Source: Acanthaster planci (taxonomy: Eukaryota > Echinodermata > Asteroidea > Valvatida > Acanthasteridae). Taken from it: a DNA stretch of 58,804 nt. Below, one piece after another: positions 1 through 12,700 of this stretch. The notes beneath the pieces were generated by a model that had not been told where the DNA came from, did not search any database, and was given only the letters and a program-made list of their open reading frames with translations. The DNA is taken from contig NW_019091587.1 of the NCBI RefSeq assembly GCF_001949145.1, forward strand, positions 230,870-289,673, read 5' to 3'. Numbering within the stretch: the stretch's first letter is position 1; the number at the start of each line of letters is the position of its first letter. A program made the translations under genes and the position numbers.

Positions 1-1493
1 AAAATTCTTTTACTCCTGGTTTCACAAATAATTTACACTTTCATTTTACACATTAAACAATTCCTGCAAAACATGCTTGGAGCGTGTGGTAACGAGTGAA
101 CGTTACACTTTGTAAATATATGCCATTCCAAAACTGTGTTTTTAAACCAGGAAGAAGCATTTTCCATTCAACATCCTTGACGACTGAGGACACGGGACAG
201 AGGGTTACTTTAGCAAACAGTAACCCCAAAGAGTCTGGTGTAAGGGTCGTGGTTACTTTCATCAGCAAAATTAAAGGGATATATTACAAAAATGTTCCAG
301 TCCAAGCGATCGGAGGAAAGAAAGAAGCAACAGCTTATTGAAGTCAGAGGTAGACTTCGTATTCGTTGCGTTGAATAAAATATAAGAATTTATATGTAGG
401 AAATTTTGTGGTTGCCCGAATGTTAAAACAACACAAACTCTGAGCTTAGGGGATGGACGACGGTTGGGGCACAAGCCTTGAGTGTTAGGTGTTTTGGTTC
501 ACTACTGCCATCCCATAATAGTTAAATTTAATCTGGAACAGCACTTGTCCTTTTGAACATCCGCTTATCGTCCCTTTGTACCACAATAAACACCTCTTAA
601 AGTCATCTGCGTGCCATGCACATTGCAAAAACAAAAGTGCACTTCGCAGTAATTTAACCCAGTGGATATGATTTTGTTATGTTAGTATTTCTGACCTGTT
701 GTCAAAGATGTCTTTTTGGTAAATGTTTCATTTCTTTTAATAACACAGCTCTTTTCACGGCAAAGCTGTGAAACTAAAGACTCTGCGGTCCAAGCCGAAT
801 CATTTGTAATTATCCTGATCGTGTTGTGTGGATATACAGTGCTTTATCAAAACGTAAAAGATCCACTGAGATGAAATTTCAGTCATTTGTGTTTAAAACC
901 ACATCTTGGTTAGATTATCAAAGCTGCTTTTTTTCGAGGAAGCCGGTTAAAAGGTTAGTATCGTAGCAAAATTCATTTCGAATGAACCAGATTTCACATT
1001 TTCTAATGCAAATTTAAAGGAAATGCACTTGACTCGGTAGCTGCTCATGCCTTTTTCTGATAATTAATCAACACCAATAGACATAACATCTCCAATTCCC
1101 ATATACAATACTAAAAAAAAGTTGAGGGACCACTTTTTATTTTGTGTATACCTTTTTATGTGAAATATCTTACTGCTGAAAATACCCCAATACAACTGTC
1201 CTGATTTTTTGTATTTGTTATTCCAATGAAAAACCATCTAGACAAACTAAAAAACGAAAGAACTTGACCCCGCTCGTTGTTTTGAAAAAAATTTACAAGT
1301 TCGGAAGTGGTGGCTTAATAATTTTTGAGTAGTACATTAAATACTGGGCTCATTACTCTGAAGATGCTTGTTAATGTAATTGGTTCTGAACTTCACAATG
1401 TCCAATAATGAAGAGGCCATTAGAATGGGTCAAGTCTCGGTTTGCCGTTGACTTTTTTTTCTTGAAGATGACATCCCCGCTGCCAAGTTTTTG
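1..1493. other. Non-coding stretch
   Basis: I see no supported gene here. Open frames at 53-268 (minus), 96-341 (plus) and 271-474 (minus) overlap one another, have no domain or splice context, and look like chance. The stretch lies downstream of the last Ig-receptor exon on the minus strand, so its right part may hold that gene's 3' UTR. Confidence 0.5.
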
Positions 1494-3598
1494 CTAGTTG
1501 ATGATTGCATCGTTTGAGGACGCCACGTACAGGATGTTGTCGACGAGCTTCGTATCCCAGTCCTCGTCGTTGTCGCTGTCCCTGTCGCTATGTCTTGCCA
1601 CTCCACAAGGACCGGCCCCACTGCTCGAGTCAACATCTTTGTAATACTGGTTTGTTTTTCCATGCCCCTGAGAAGTAAATGCTTTTTGACCTATGGATCA
1701 GGGAATATGATAGTAAAATATTTGTCAAAAGTTTTGATGGCAGAACTGACCAGGCAACTTCACTGTTCAATATCTGTTTCTCTTTTGTTGACTTTGGTTA
1801 CCGGTGGGGGACTGCTATGGTGTCACTGAAAAAGTGGAAAACCCTAGCCTTCATTTGAGCCCTTTGAACCAATGTCACGGCCACTCGGTGCTGTTAAGGC
1901 TGCTTGTACGTGTTTGAACCACAATGTGCGGAATCAGCCTATATCAGGCTCGCAGCGTTGCTGGGGGGCGGGGGGTTGAGGGGCGTCACCCGGCGTGCAG
2001 CTCCACCCATCGGCAAAATTTAGATGCATTAAAAGTTATCTATTGTTACTGAGATGTGTCCCCTAACTGGTACTTTTGACCTCAATGCCTGTAGCTGGCG
2101 GCTGGGCTATGCAAACCTACCTTCTTCTCGTCCGTGAAGCCTTCTTCCTTGGTTCCCCCTTAGGACTCTAACCGAAATAAACCACAAATTACAACGGATT
2201 TTATTGACTCACCTTGCTCGACATTCTGACGGATGTTCCCTTCATCACGCGATACATCCTCACCATGGTTAAGCCTTGCCATTCTTGGTACAGCTGCGTC
2301 TGCATACGCATAATCATTACTCGCAGCTGAGTGTGTTGGGGTGATGTCTGGATCTTGTACAGCGTACTCCGGTGGTGGCTGCTCCGCGTGAACCACTGAA
2401 AAATCGGTGTCATCGTACAAGGACGATTCCTGTGGAGCTGACGGGCCGGTCGGTCTGATGTGCCCCACGGATGTGCCATCGCCGCTCGCTCCTGGATTAG
2501 CGAATCGGTCGTTGCGATCGTGTTCCTCATATGCGTTGACTGTTTGATCTCTAATCCCTGAACTTGTTGAGTTGTACCTTTCCACGCGCCTCTTAATTTT
2601 TTTCTTCGAGACAAGGCAAACTATGACTACAAGGAGAATGATGATGATGGCACCGCTGGTAACCGTCATCACTACAATGAAAATAGTTCCCATTGGGAAG
2701 GGAGTGGATTTGGATACCAGCACGGTAGGGTCAGTCTCTCCTGACGGACTGGGGCTGCTTGAAGTAGTAAGCACAGACGTGACTTCAGTGGTAAGCACAG
2801 ACATGACTTCAGTGGTTATAACAATAGGTTCTCGACTTTGAGTGGTAGGACTGCCTGTAGTAATAGTCTTTAGGTCAGACAGTCTGATGGAGCAGCTTCT
2901 TTTAATGCCAGGATAGGCATCACTAGACATGAAACAAGTGAATGTCATATTATGGTAAGACGTCTCCACTGTGTCGAGGTTCAGGATGCTTTCAACTTCA
3001 TCCCCAGCAACGACTGTGGCATTAGAAATGGAAATCACTGATGAATTAAGGAGTATGGTCCATTCAAGCAAAACTACTGGTCTAGCTTGTCAGACGAGCA
3101 AATCAGCAAAGGTAGTGCACTCCGGGAATTATTTATCGACGCATTACAAAATGGATATCTTTCATTGGGGAAGTAGTTGACGGTCACACTAATTGTTTTG
3201 GAAAGAGGATAGCCGTTTGTCCTGACAAATGAACATTCAAAGCGCGTGTTGTCATCTAATGTGCTATTCTGGATGGTCAATGTCAATGTTGAATCGTTTC
3301 TTTCACCCTTCGCATACTGGACTGAACCACGATTGTCACTGGTGAGATTAACAGGACATTCAAACTCGGGCTTACCACACCCGTTTGAAACATTTATTGC
3401 ACCGTACGGATCTGCTTGTAGTCCTCGAATCCATCGAACTGCATTGAATTCATCAGCAGCTTCCAATGTGATACCACATGCTAAGTGCAACTCTTTACCT
3501 CTTTGTACTGTGATCTTTGGTGTTGTCATGACCGTTGACGATGATACCATTTTCACAAGCGTGATGATTTGCACGAAAACAAACAGTGGGCTGCTCAT
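1494..3598 (-). CDS. Two-Ig-domain type I membrane receptor, frame broken by one base
   Basis: This is a probable cell-surface recognition or adhesion protein; the ligand is unknown. The start at 3598 gives a hydrophobic signal peptide (about residues 1-20). The first Ig domain follows, with Cys41, Trp56 and Cys122 plus an extra Cys74/Cys81 pair and many N-glycosylation sites. A second Ig domain follows (LLICSS ... EWTILL ... MTFTCF). Then come a Ser/Thr-rich stalk with the repeats TTEVMSVL and TTEVTSVL, one membrane helix (about 2612-2690), a KKKIKRR stop-transfer and a Tyr-rich tail with PPPEY. The frame shifts by one base at about 3086-3088, inside the second Ig domain; without it the domain reads through. 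Proposed exons are 3598-2213, 2158-2121 and 1667-1494, with matching phases (1, then 0), GTGAGT and GTAGGT donors, and a last exon ending in NILYVASS plus TAG. The 54-base first intron is unusually short. A pseudogene or an assembly error are both possible. Confidence 0.7.
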
Positions 3599-4497
3599 CT
3601 TTACAGTATTTGCTGAATTCTGGGTATATCAGATAACCGATCTGGAGAGACGAACCTTTTTCAAGTCACACTGTACTCACCAAATGACGAACTTCAGCTC
3701 ATATAATCGTACACTTCAATTTATCAAGGTTTTCAACCTTATCGACAAACAGAACAGAAACGCTCTTTGAAGATTCAACGTTCGGTTGCGAACCCAACCG
3801 ACCGATACGAGCATTGAATTGAAACCAATGTACAGACTTTAACATGTCAATGTGCACTAAGCATCACAACACGACTTCCGGGTGCTGTAATACTTTGTGA
3901 TTCCTCTACCACGAAGAGCAGTTGCACTGATTCACTCAGACAGCTGTAGATAGCAATAGTGAAATAACACAGAACAATGAGCGAGGAAAAAGTGGGATTC
4001 AGCGGCGATGTCCCATCAGCCAGTGCGCACATTTCACACTATACACGTTAATACATTTTCTTTTAGTGATTGATTGAAATTAAATCCCAAACAGTCTGAT
4101 TGTTTACAGTCCAAAAGGTAGGGTTGAAGGTTGAAATGAAATATTCATGAAGTAGTTTCGTACAAAAATCAGCCTCATAATGATACGACACAGGAAAAAA
4201 ATCTTTCAATTTCACAAATGTGCATTGTGCAGCAATTACCATCACTCAGCTTCCTGGTACTGTACTATATTGATTGCATCCAGTCGACCGTTTATTTGCA
4301 ACAGATGTGGAATAACAATCATCTGAAGGAAAGATGTTAAATAACAACCTCTGAGTAATACATACACGGTCATGCATGAGAAAAGCAAACGGCCATTACG
4401 AGCATTTTACCCCACGAATTTCATACCCTTTGAGAGCCAAAGTAAACTGAATGTTCTTATTTTTGGTAAAGTGTTTCAATGAACTATTTATGAAAGT

Positions 4498-6045
4498 AGA
4501 ACACTCTTGACGAAACAAACTGACGATCCAACTGGATTTCATAGACACAGAAATCGGTGGTCAAACATCAGATTATTCAAACGTCATGCACATTAAATCA
4601 CTCTTGTGACATCACCCTATTCAGGAAAGTGTCCAGTATTGTTAAGAATGTACAGTTAAACATTTTCTGTTGAGATTTGAGATTTTCAATTAAAATGATC
4701 CGCTCCTTGCGTTGCACTATACGATTTTTTAACGTGTCTCCTTCATTTTTACATACAACTTCCATTTTAGTTCATTTTACATATCCCTGCCATTTTAGTT
4801 TTACTTCATTTTTTAAAAAATTTATTTAGATTTATATTCTAACGATTTGTATCACTTTTATCATTTTTTCTTTGTTTAATTATTTTAAAATTCACATTTA
4901 GCCATTTTGCTTTTGGTTGAACCCCGGTTTTAACTCTTTCTATGTTATTAAACAATTTTCAAAAACAACTTCAACAATCACAATTCATGTACAATTTTGC
5001 AAAACAGATTAATTGTTTAGAAACTTACCTCATGATACTTCCCAGACGAAAGAGATGATATTCCAAATGCATGTATATTCCAAACGAAAGAATTTCCTTT
5101 GGTGACTGAGGGATTTCAAAGAGTAAGCGTGTACTTCCAAGGTTGCAAACGTAATCTTCATTTGAAGAGACAGTGAACTGTAGTTCTCAAATCAGTCACT
5201 CGAGAAACTTGCTCANGCGTACATCTCTGATAGTTAAACCGCTCTTGTGAGGTTATCCTATTCAGTAAAGTGTCGATTATTCTTAAAAATGTACAGTTTT
5301 AAGAATGTACTGTTTGGACATTCTTCAAAAGAGGATCGATCAAACTTGACTGGATAGACACAGAAAAAGCACTTGTGACATTAAATTACTACGTCAAACA
5401 CGGTGAGAAACACTTTCAAAAATAGACTAGATTGCTTTAGACGTTCAATACGGTTAACACTCACATTTTTAGATTTGACGCGGTAGCATGTTTCTTTTGA
5501 GATTAGCGATTTTCAATAAAAGTGAACCGCTCCTTACGTTACACTATGTTTACACCATGTTACACTATAATGTTTTAAATGTGTCTCCTTCATTTTTACA
5601 TACCCTCTCCATTTTAGTTTCACATTTACATATCCCTTCTATTTTTTCACTTTTATTTAGATTTATTTTCTTATGTTTAGGTATATTTTTATTTTTTATC
5701 ACTTTTCTTAGTGTGTTTATTTTAAAATTCATATTTAGCCAATTTCGGTTAAACCTCAGTTTTAACTCTTTCTCTGTTATTAAATAATTTGTAAAAACAA
5801 CTTCAGCAATCACAATCCAAGTTTACAAGTTTTCAAAACAGATTAATCGTTTAAAAACTTACGTATGATAATTCCCAGATGAATGAGGTGATATTCCAAA
5901 TGCATGTATTTTCCAAACAAAAATATTCCTTTGGTGACTGAAGGATTTCAAAGAGGAAGCATGTACTTCCAAGGTTGTAAACGTAATCTTCATTTGAAGA
6001 GACAGTGAACTGTAGTTCTCAAATCAGTCACTCAGGAAACTTGCT
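4498..6045. repeat. Imperfect tandem duplication, about 640-820 bp per unit
   Basis: Unit 1 (about 4498-5215) and unit 2 (about 5236-6045) share several long blocks. These include a CTCCTTCATTTTTACATA block (4739 and 5584), a block ending near 5215 and 6045 that contains TTCATTTGAAGAGACAGTG, and an ATTCCAAATGCATGTAT block. The offset grows from about 640 to 820 bases because unit 2 carries extra sequence near 5300-5490. Read on the minus strand, the best conserved block of each unit ends in a splice-donor-like GTAAGTTT (5028 and 5862). Base 5216, at the end of unit 1, is undetermined. The units could be duplicated 5' exons of the Ig gene downstream on the same strand; that is inference. Confidence 0.6.
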
Positions 6046-6721
6046 CGTTGGTGGTGTGAAGGGCCCCCAGCTTTCGATAGCCTTTACTAACTTAAATGTT
6101 TCAGCATATTCCGCAACTAACACATAGATATAAATCCAGTTGGACCGTAAGACAGTGTGTGTGCCGTGCGATACACTGATGGTGTCGACTGCATGTCTGC
6201 ATGTAACGTGTAAAGCCTGTACTGTGCTTGTGAATGAAAAATAGTTGTGCACCCAGCCGAGGAGTTCCTCATCGGCTTGGGACAGGAATGAAGCTTTTAA
6301 GTACATGCAAATGTACATAGCTAACCAACGCTGGACAAATGATGGAATTCATCTCACAGCTCTCAAAGCACCAGTAAAGCCTTTTGTTTTTTTCTACAAA
6401 ATGGACAATAATAGTAGGGTAGGGGCGTGGCTTAAGTCGGACAAACGAAGAAAAAGTGGAGATTCTTTTATTTGAATGGGCGAGGACGTGAATTTTAAGA
6501 GAAAGACCCCGTGGTCTTTCTCCACAAGCGATAGTCAATGGTACCAAAACAAACCCCATGCATTCCATCCCGATGGTTTTCAAGTATACTTAATTTATTC
6601 ACCATCACACCGTTCTTTCTTTACGGCCCGACGATTCATTGGCTATATTCAAGACAACAGCCTGACCATGGCCACGTGCCATCGCATCATTCAAGGTGAT
6701 ACCCAATGCGCTGTCACTTAC

Positions 6722-9700
6722 CAGATACACGATGAAAGGTGCCATGATGGCACTAATCCTTCCGATAGTGGATGAACTACCTGTTGCAATGTTCCTAGCA
6801 AAAGGTGTAACGATGAGGCAATTAGAATGGATCCTCTACGAGGTGACCTTGTAATCAGCATTCGGAGAAGGGAGAGAGGACCACCTCAGACCAGCACAAT
6901 ATTACAGGAGCATTTTTCTCTATCGAAATATAATAACTTGCTGGGTTACTATTACTGATATAAATCATTGGTGACACTTTGGAATTACTGCTTATTATTT
7001 TCCATTGTGTTTCTAAATATATTTTGTTTCCTTAATTTTGCATCCCTGGGTGGGCATCGTCTCTGATCTCTGTCTTTACCGAAGCACCGTGGGGAAGATC
7101 TCTGCACTCATCAGCAGCGTGACTTCATAAGCAGCGTTGGTGTAGAATTTCCCTATCATCGCCACAGCAACCACAAGCGCTGATGAATCCAGTCCACTGG
7201 CTGCAGTTAAATGCAGGAGAGAGTAAAAGAAGTTGATGATTTTTGGTAAAGGGGCACACATGATCCTCCGTCGTTTATGGTTTGTTATCGGAAAAAATCT
7301 CACAAATTCGAGGGCCCATTTTTAAGCGGATGGAAAAAGACTAGGGCAACAGTCATATACCTGTTTTCATAGAGAAGAAAGCGATCAGCAGACACGCCAC
7401 TGCTCCAGTGAAGAAGAAAACGATGTCTGGCCTTTTTCGGCCAAATCTGAAGTGAAAAATGAAAGAATATTTTGGCGCACGTCAGTGGTTGCAGTTTGTT
7501 GCCGGTAGTTGCAATTTGTTTTAAAAGTAAATGAGAGGAATTCCAAAGCCTCCCTTCAACTTGGGACTTTGTGCCAAGAATGTCTCAGAAATCACGTGAT
7601 TTACTCGTTCTCCTGACTACCACGCAATACCTGATCGAACTCCTGTGACTTTTCTAACTTTCCCCCCACCTAACTATTGAGAGGGGTGTCAATCTTGGTA
7701 TCGCCCTGGTAGTGACTGAAAGGGGGTCCATATCCATTCCCAAATGTTTGTGCACAAAAGACTGCAATAATTATTATAATAATGCTCACACTACCTACTC
7801 CCCTCTAAAATACTCCTTCCCCCTTTGGAAAATGAATAAGGCCAATGTGTGGGATGCTTTCCAATGTGTCTGGAAGCTTGTGGTTAGTGCCAATGGTGTC
7901 ATTAATCTCACAAACAACAGCTTTTGGTTAGCGCCAGCGCTGTAAACAGATAGTGTGTTGACCGATGGAGGAAGCTCCATGGTTGAGCTGGAGTCCTGGA
8001 TAAGCCCGTGTGATTGACAGGGCCGAAACTGGGTCTGGAGAGGCTGGCCACGTGGAATTATTTACACTGTCGAGGCCCAGCTGTTGTGCTATAAAACCCA
8101 GTATGAGTGAGTCACAGTGATTCAAGCATGTATAGCGGTAATTTCTCGTGTTATTTTTGGTATCGCCGATGTATTTCCGTATTGTTGAATTCAGCGCCCC
8201 CACTGCAGACCACGCCCCCCAAAAGGACACTTCCCCCCACAAAACATACTGAGTCTTCTTCCTAGGAAGTTTTCCATCTGATGAAAACTGAAAAAGACAT
8301 TGAATAAGGATCGTTTTATCCACAAAATAAATCGGAGACAATTTTAACACACGGTGCTGCATTGGCTGTTATATTGGACAAGGTGCCTCGTCCCAGGGTT
8401 TTAAATTAATTAACAACGCCTTATCCATCTCTCTCATCAGAGAAATCTTGACAAGGAAAATGACACCGACACTATAATGGCGATCAGAAACAGAAAACTT
8501 GTCAATTGTGGGCCAAATGAAAACGAGTTTTCACGATAAAGACACAAACCCCGGTCCTGTGACAATTTTAAAATGTTTGCTTTAATTCGATTCTCGTGCA
8601 GCAGACATTTCCGTACCTCCTGACAATGAAGAAATCGATACCATAGACCGGTGCCTCGACAAGAGCCAACAAGAAGAAGCTGAGGTACCTATTGCCACTC
8701 AGACTGGTCGAATAGAGGATGAATCCGAAGTAGGTTGCATTCATAACAAACCTGATAATGTGATCGGAAAATAACTTCTGAAGTATGGTGACCAAGAAGG
8801 GGCATTGGTCATGAAAGATTAAAGTGGGCGAAAACGAAACGTCAGTGTCAATATTACTTCACTTTTTCTCTTGTTGGTCATCTTAATTCAAAATACCATG
8901 AGCCTTGACTAATTTGTAGATTTGTAGGAATAAAGTCCATAGGGGTATACGTTTAAAAATTACATTTGTGAACAAAAAAAGGCAACACAATTTGGAATAA
9001 CAAGTTAATTCTTCCCATTGTAAAAGCATATGGAAACAGCTCTAGTCAACGAGGGACCCAGCAGTTGGAAATGGCTCTTACCAGCAAACGAAAACGATGG
9101 ATGTGTGTTTGATGAGGACCCTGGTCTTGAAGAGGTCTAGGACGGTGTACCTTTTGACGTTGGTAGGCCCACTGGTCTTTGCGATCTGGCCCATTGCGTC
9201 TTCTCCCGCGCTGGAAGGTTGGATGCAGTGACCTTCCCGTTCGTCATCCACCGCCTCGTCATGCGTTTGTCTTCCCTGTACCGATGGACCTGAGCAGTCT
9301 TCGCAGTCTTTCTTCTGTTCTGGCTCCAATTTATCCAACAGCTCCTTACTCTCTTGGTTCACCAGGAAGGGTCCATCGTGTTGGATGTTCTTGGATTTTG
9401 CGATTCTTTGTAGAATGGCCTCCGCCCTATCCAGTTGGCCTTTCTGAATAAGCCATCGGAGTGACTCATATGTAAAGAAGCTTGGGAACAAATAGACCGT
9501 AAAGTACAAGATTCAAACGTTCAATTCGTTTCTTCGTTTAAATTCTGTAGCTCCAAAAAGACGCATCGGGCTCAACTGGACACAAGTGACGATAATTATT
9601 CACCAAAAAAGTTGCACCTTGGGTGCACCTTAACGCTGAATAATGATCATCGTGGAGATTGGTTTGCGATTAACTAGTCAAATGGGGGGAAAATCAATTT

Positions 9701-12700
9701 CTTTGTAAACAGAAGTCCCCTGATTACCACATGATTAAGACGACCGGCAGACACATTAGAGACGTGACGAGTTGAAAGCGACGCCAGTTAGGCATGAGGT
9801 AGGCTAACGGCGCGACAAGCATTACTCCGAAACTCCAGAAATGCTGAATGAGCACGTGACCAACCAGTCGCTTCTTGGGCGTGAACATCTCAACAACGAG
9901 GATATAGCCTGTTAAAGTGTTTCCCTGTGAACAGATCATTTGATTAAATACACTTGTATTGAAAAATGTTTAGAGACAAGTAGGCCCCTAAGGATTGGAG
10001 AATGAAACTTTCTACAAACAGTCCTAAGAAACAAGTCATTTACTTTTACGAATTACAAGGTTGGCTGATTTAAAACACCTTGGTTTAAATTACCGATTTA
10101 AATCGCGATTAAAATCAAATCTCATAAGCAAACGCACAGTGTAACAACAAACGCAGTGTAACTAAAACCACTTAATACCCCTTAATAGATAGCCTTATCA
10201 AGCCTAAGTCATTGCCTAATCTATTACACGTGCAGCTAATCTGCTTGCCTTTGAATAGACATTTGAGCCAACTTGTCTCTATTTTTATAAAATAACAAAA
10301 TTCTGATTTAAATCAAACAAATCTGATTTAAGTTTTAAAAATCCATTTTTTTTTCAATTAAAAAAATAATTAAAAAACCCTGACTAATTAGCAGCTCCGT
10401 TCAGTTGCCAATGATCGATAACGACAAACTAGCAGCATTGTACACTTAAGTGTTTGCTACTAGGCTTGCAACACAACTTGAAACTTCTTTTGAACAGTCT
10501 TGAGCGGAAACACCCCCTTATTGGTTGAAAAGAACCATATTAGCAGGAGGTATTCATTTCTGTTGGTAGCTAAACCACCGCAACGCGTGCAATTTCTATT
10601 CGTTCGTGAACCCGCGAATTGCAGTTACCGCCAAAGGAGCCTCCGTTGCCAGGAAAATTGCGCCCTCTCTTGGTCGCGCTCTGGGCTCACCACGCGTTCA
10701 AATGTGTTGGATGCAGCTGAAGATAACGTGCATGTCTTCGGGACGTCGCTGTAGCTCCCAGCCGGGGAGCTTTCCTATAGAAGTGCACTTGCCATTCCTG
10801 TCCACAGCCCAATAGTCGTATGTGGCCACGTACTACGTATTCAAACTTAAAGGGTAAGAGAAATTGAAAACATTTAGTTCACGTCAAGTGTTTCAAAATA
10901 ACAGTACATGTAAATACCTAACAATTTCAAAACATCAAAAATTTAATATTTCCCATTAATTGTGGCCCAAAAAGGAGTAAAATGCGGTGTTTGCTAATTG
11001 TTAAGTGCTGAGTCCCATGAGGGCGCTATTCATGTTGTCCATGAATCGCTCGGTACGTTGCCGTGTAGTAATCTTGGAGTTTTGGACATGTTATGCGGGC
11101 ACGAGAGATAGTGCCAGGTTTAATAATGCATTAATTTATAAAATGTTAATGTTTTGGTGATGTGAGTTATAGATAAATGCAAATGTGTAGATATTTAATA
11201 GTCCAGATCGATTAATAGAGGGATTAAGTTGCAATCAGTTAAGCTCCTGTGCCCATGAATATACGTGTAAATTGGTCGTTCGCGCCACAACCTTGGATCT
11301 TTTCCAAAACTTCTAGACAACTTAGTAGTCGTCAGTTTCAGAGCTTGGAATGGTCCTGTGGATTTACTGAATTGCACTAGCAGGGTTGGGGGCCCTAGGC
11401 TAGGGGCAGATTGGCTACATCGACTGTAGAGTTACATATATATAGCGAGTTATATACATGTAGTAGCTAATCTAAGGTCATAAAAGTGGCTCGATGTAGC
11501 AGGGTGTAAGTTGAATGTCAAATTTGCAATGAGGTGTGAACGTATGTGTACCTCTACCTTTGTTATTGTACATGTACAATATATTATGCATGACCTTTAA
11601 AATCCGCAGCATGTATATGTTACATTGTAAGTTACATGTAGCACCAGCAATACTCTTCATTGATCATGGAAATTGGAATTGAATTGGATTGGATTGGATT
11701 AATTTAATTTAATTTATGGAACCAAAGATTCACGTTTGTTTAAATTAATAATTTTGCACTGGTAGGCCTTTTCATGAGCAAAGTGGAGATCTCCAATAAA
11801 CCAAAATTTGAGAGTGACACAGGAACCCCAAAATTTGGCCTCACCGCCTCACTTTCTCTCATCGCCGGAGAATTACACTACAAAAGATCCTTCGTTTCCC
11901 CGCTCACAAAAAGTCCTCTTTTGGCCGTTCGCGCTCCCAGGCTGATTGGAGGATGTCATCACCAGAACGCTAACATGTGCTAGCTAGGACTGTGTCTTTT
12001 AATTTCTACCTTGAACCGAGGCAGTGTTTGCCTGTGGGCCAAGCTACATCGAACACAACGTGGTCTACTGCAAGTGTGCGATACCGCATGTACTCGTGCA
12101 ATGAACATGTACACTTTTCTGTTGGCGTTTTGCCGATGACGTCATAAATCAGCATGGGAGCGCAAACGGCCAAAAGGGGATTTTTGTGGGCGGGGAAACG
12201 CAGGATCTTTTTTATTCCTTTTGGGGTCACGATTAATGGGGTCAACATTAATGTTAGGATCTTTTTGAAATGGTTACTTATTTATTGCTATTTTCAAATA
12301 CTTCCCGTGAACTAAATATTTTCCATTTCTGTTAACCTTGAAGTTGAGCACAACCAAAGACGTACAAACTTGCATTGCTCGTCGTCAAAGGTGCCGGACC
12401 AAGCCTACTTGTAAGGAACTGGCTTCAAGAAATTAAAATGGAGTGGCAGCAAATCAGGTCCTCCATAGAACCACAAGCATCGATGAAGTACACAAAGCTC
12501 ATTCAGCGTTGTTCAACGATGAGCTTAATACCTTGAAAGGCACCACAGCTAAAATTTATGTCGACAAAGATGCACCGCCGGGCTTCAGTAAAGCACGAGT
12601 TGTTCCTTACGCTATGTGGAAATTGATTGGGCGCACCTTCAAGCATACAAATGGAGACAGGAGCAGTTGAAACCAAGGTGTCAAGATTCTTGTTTCAGTA

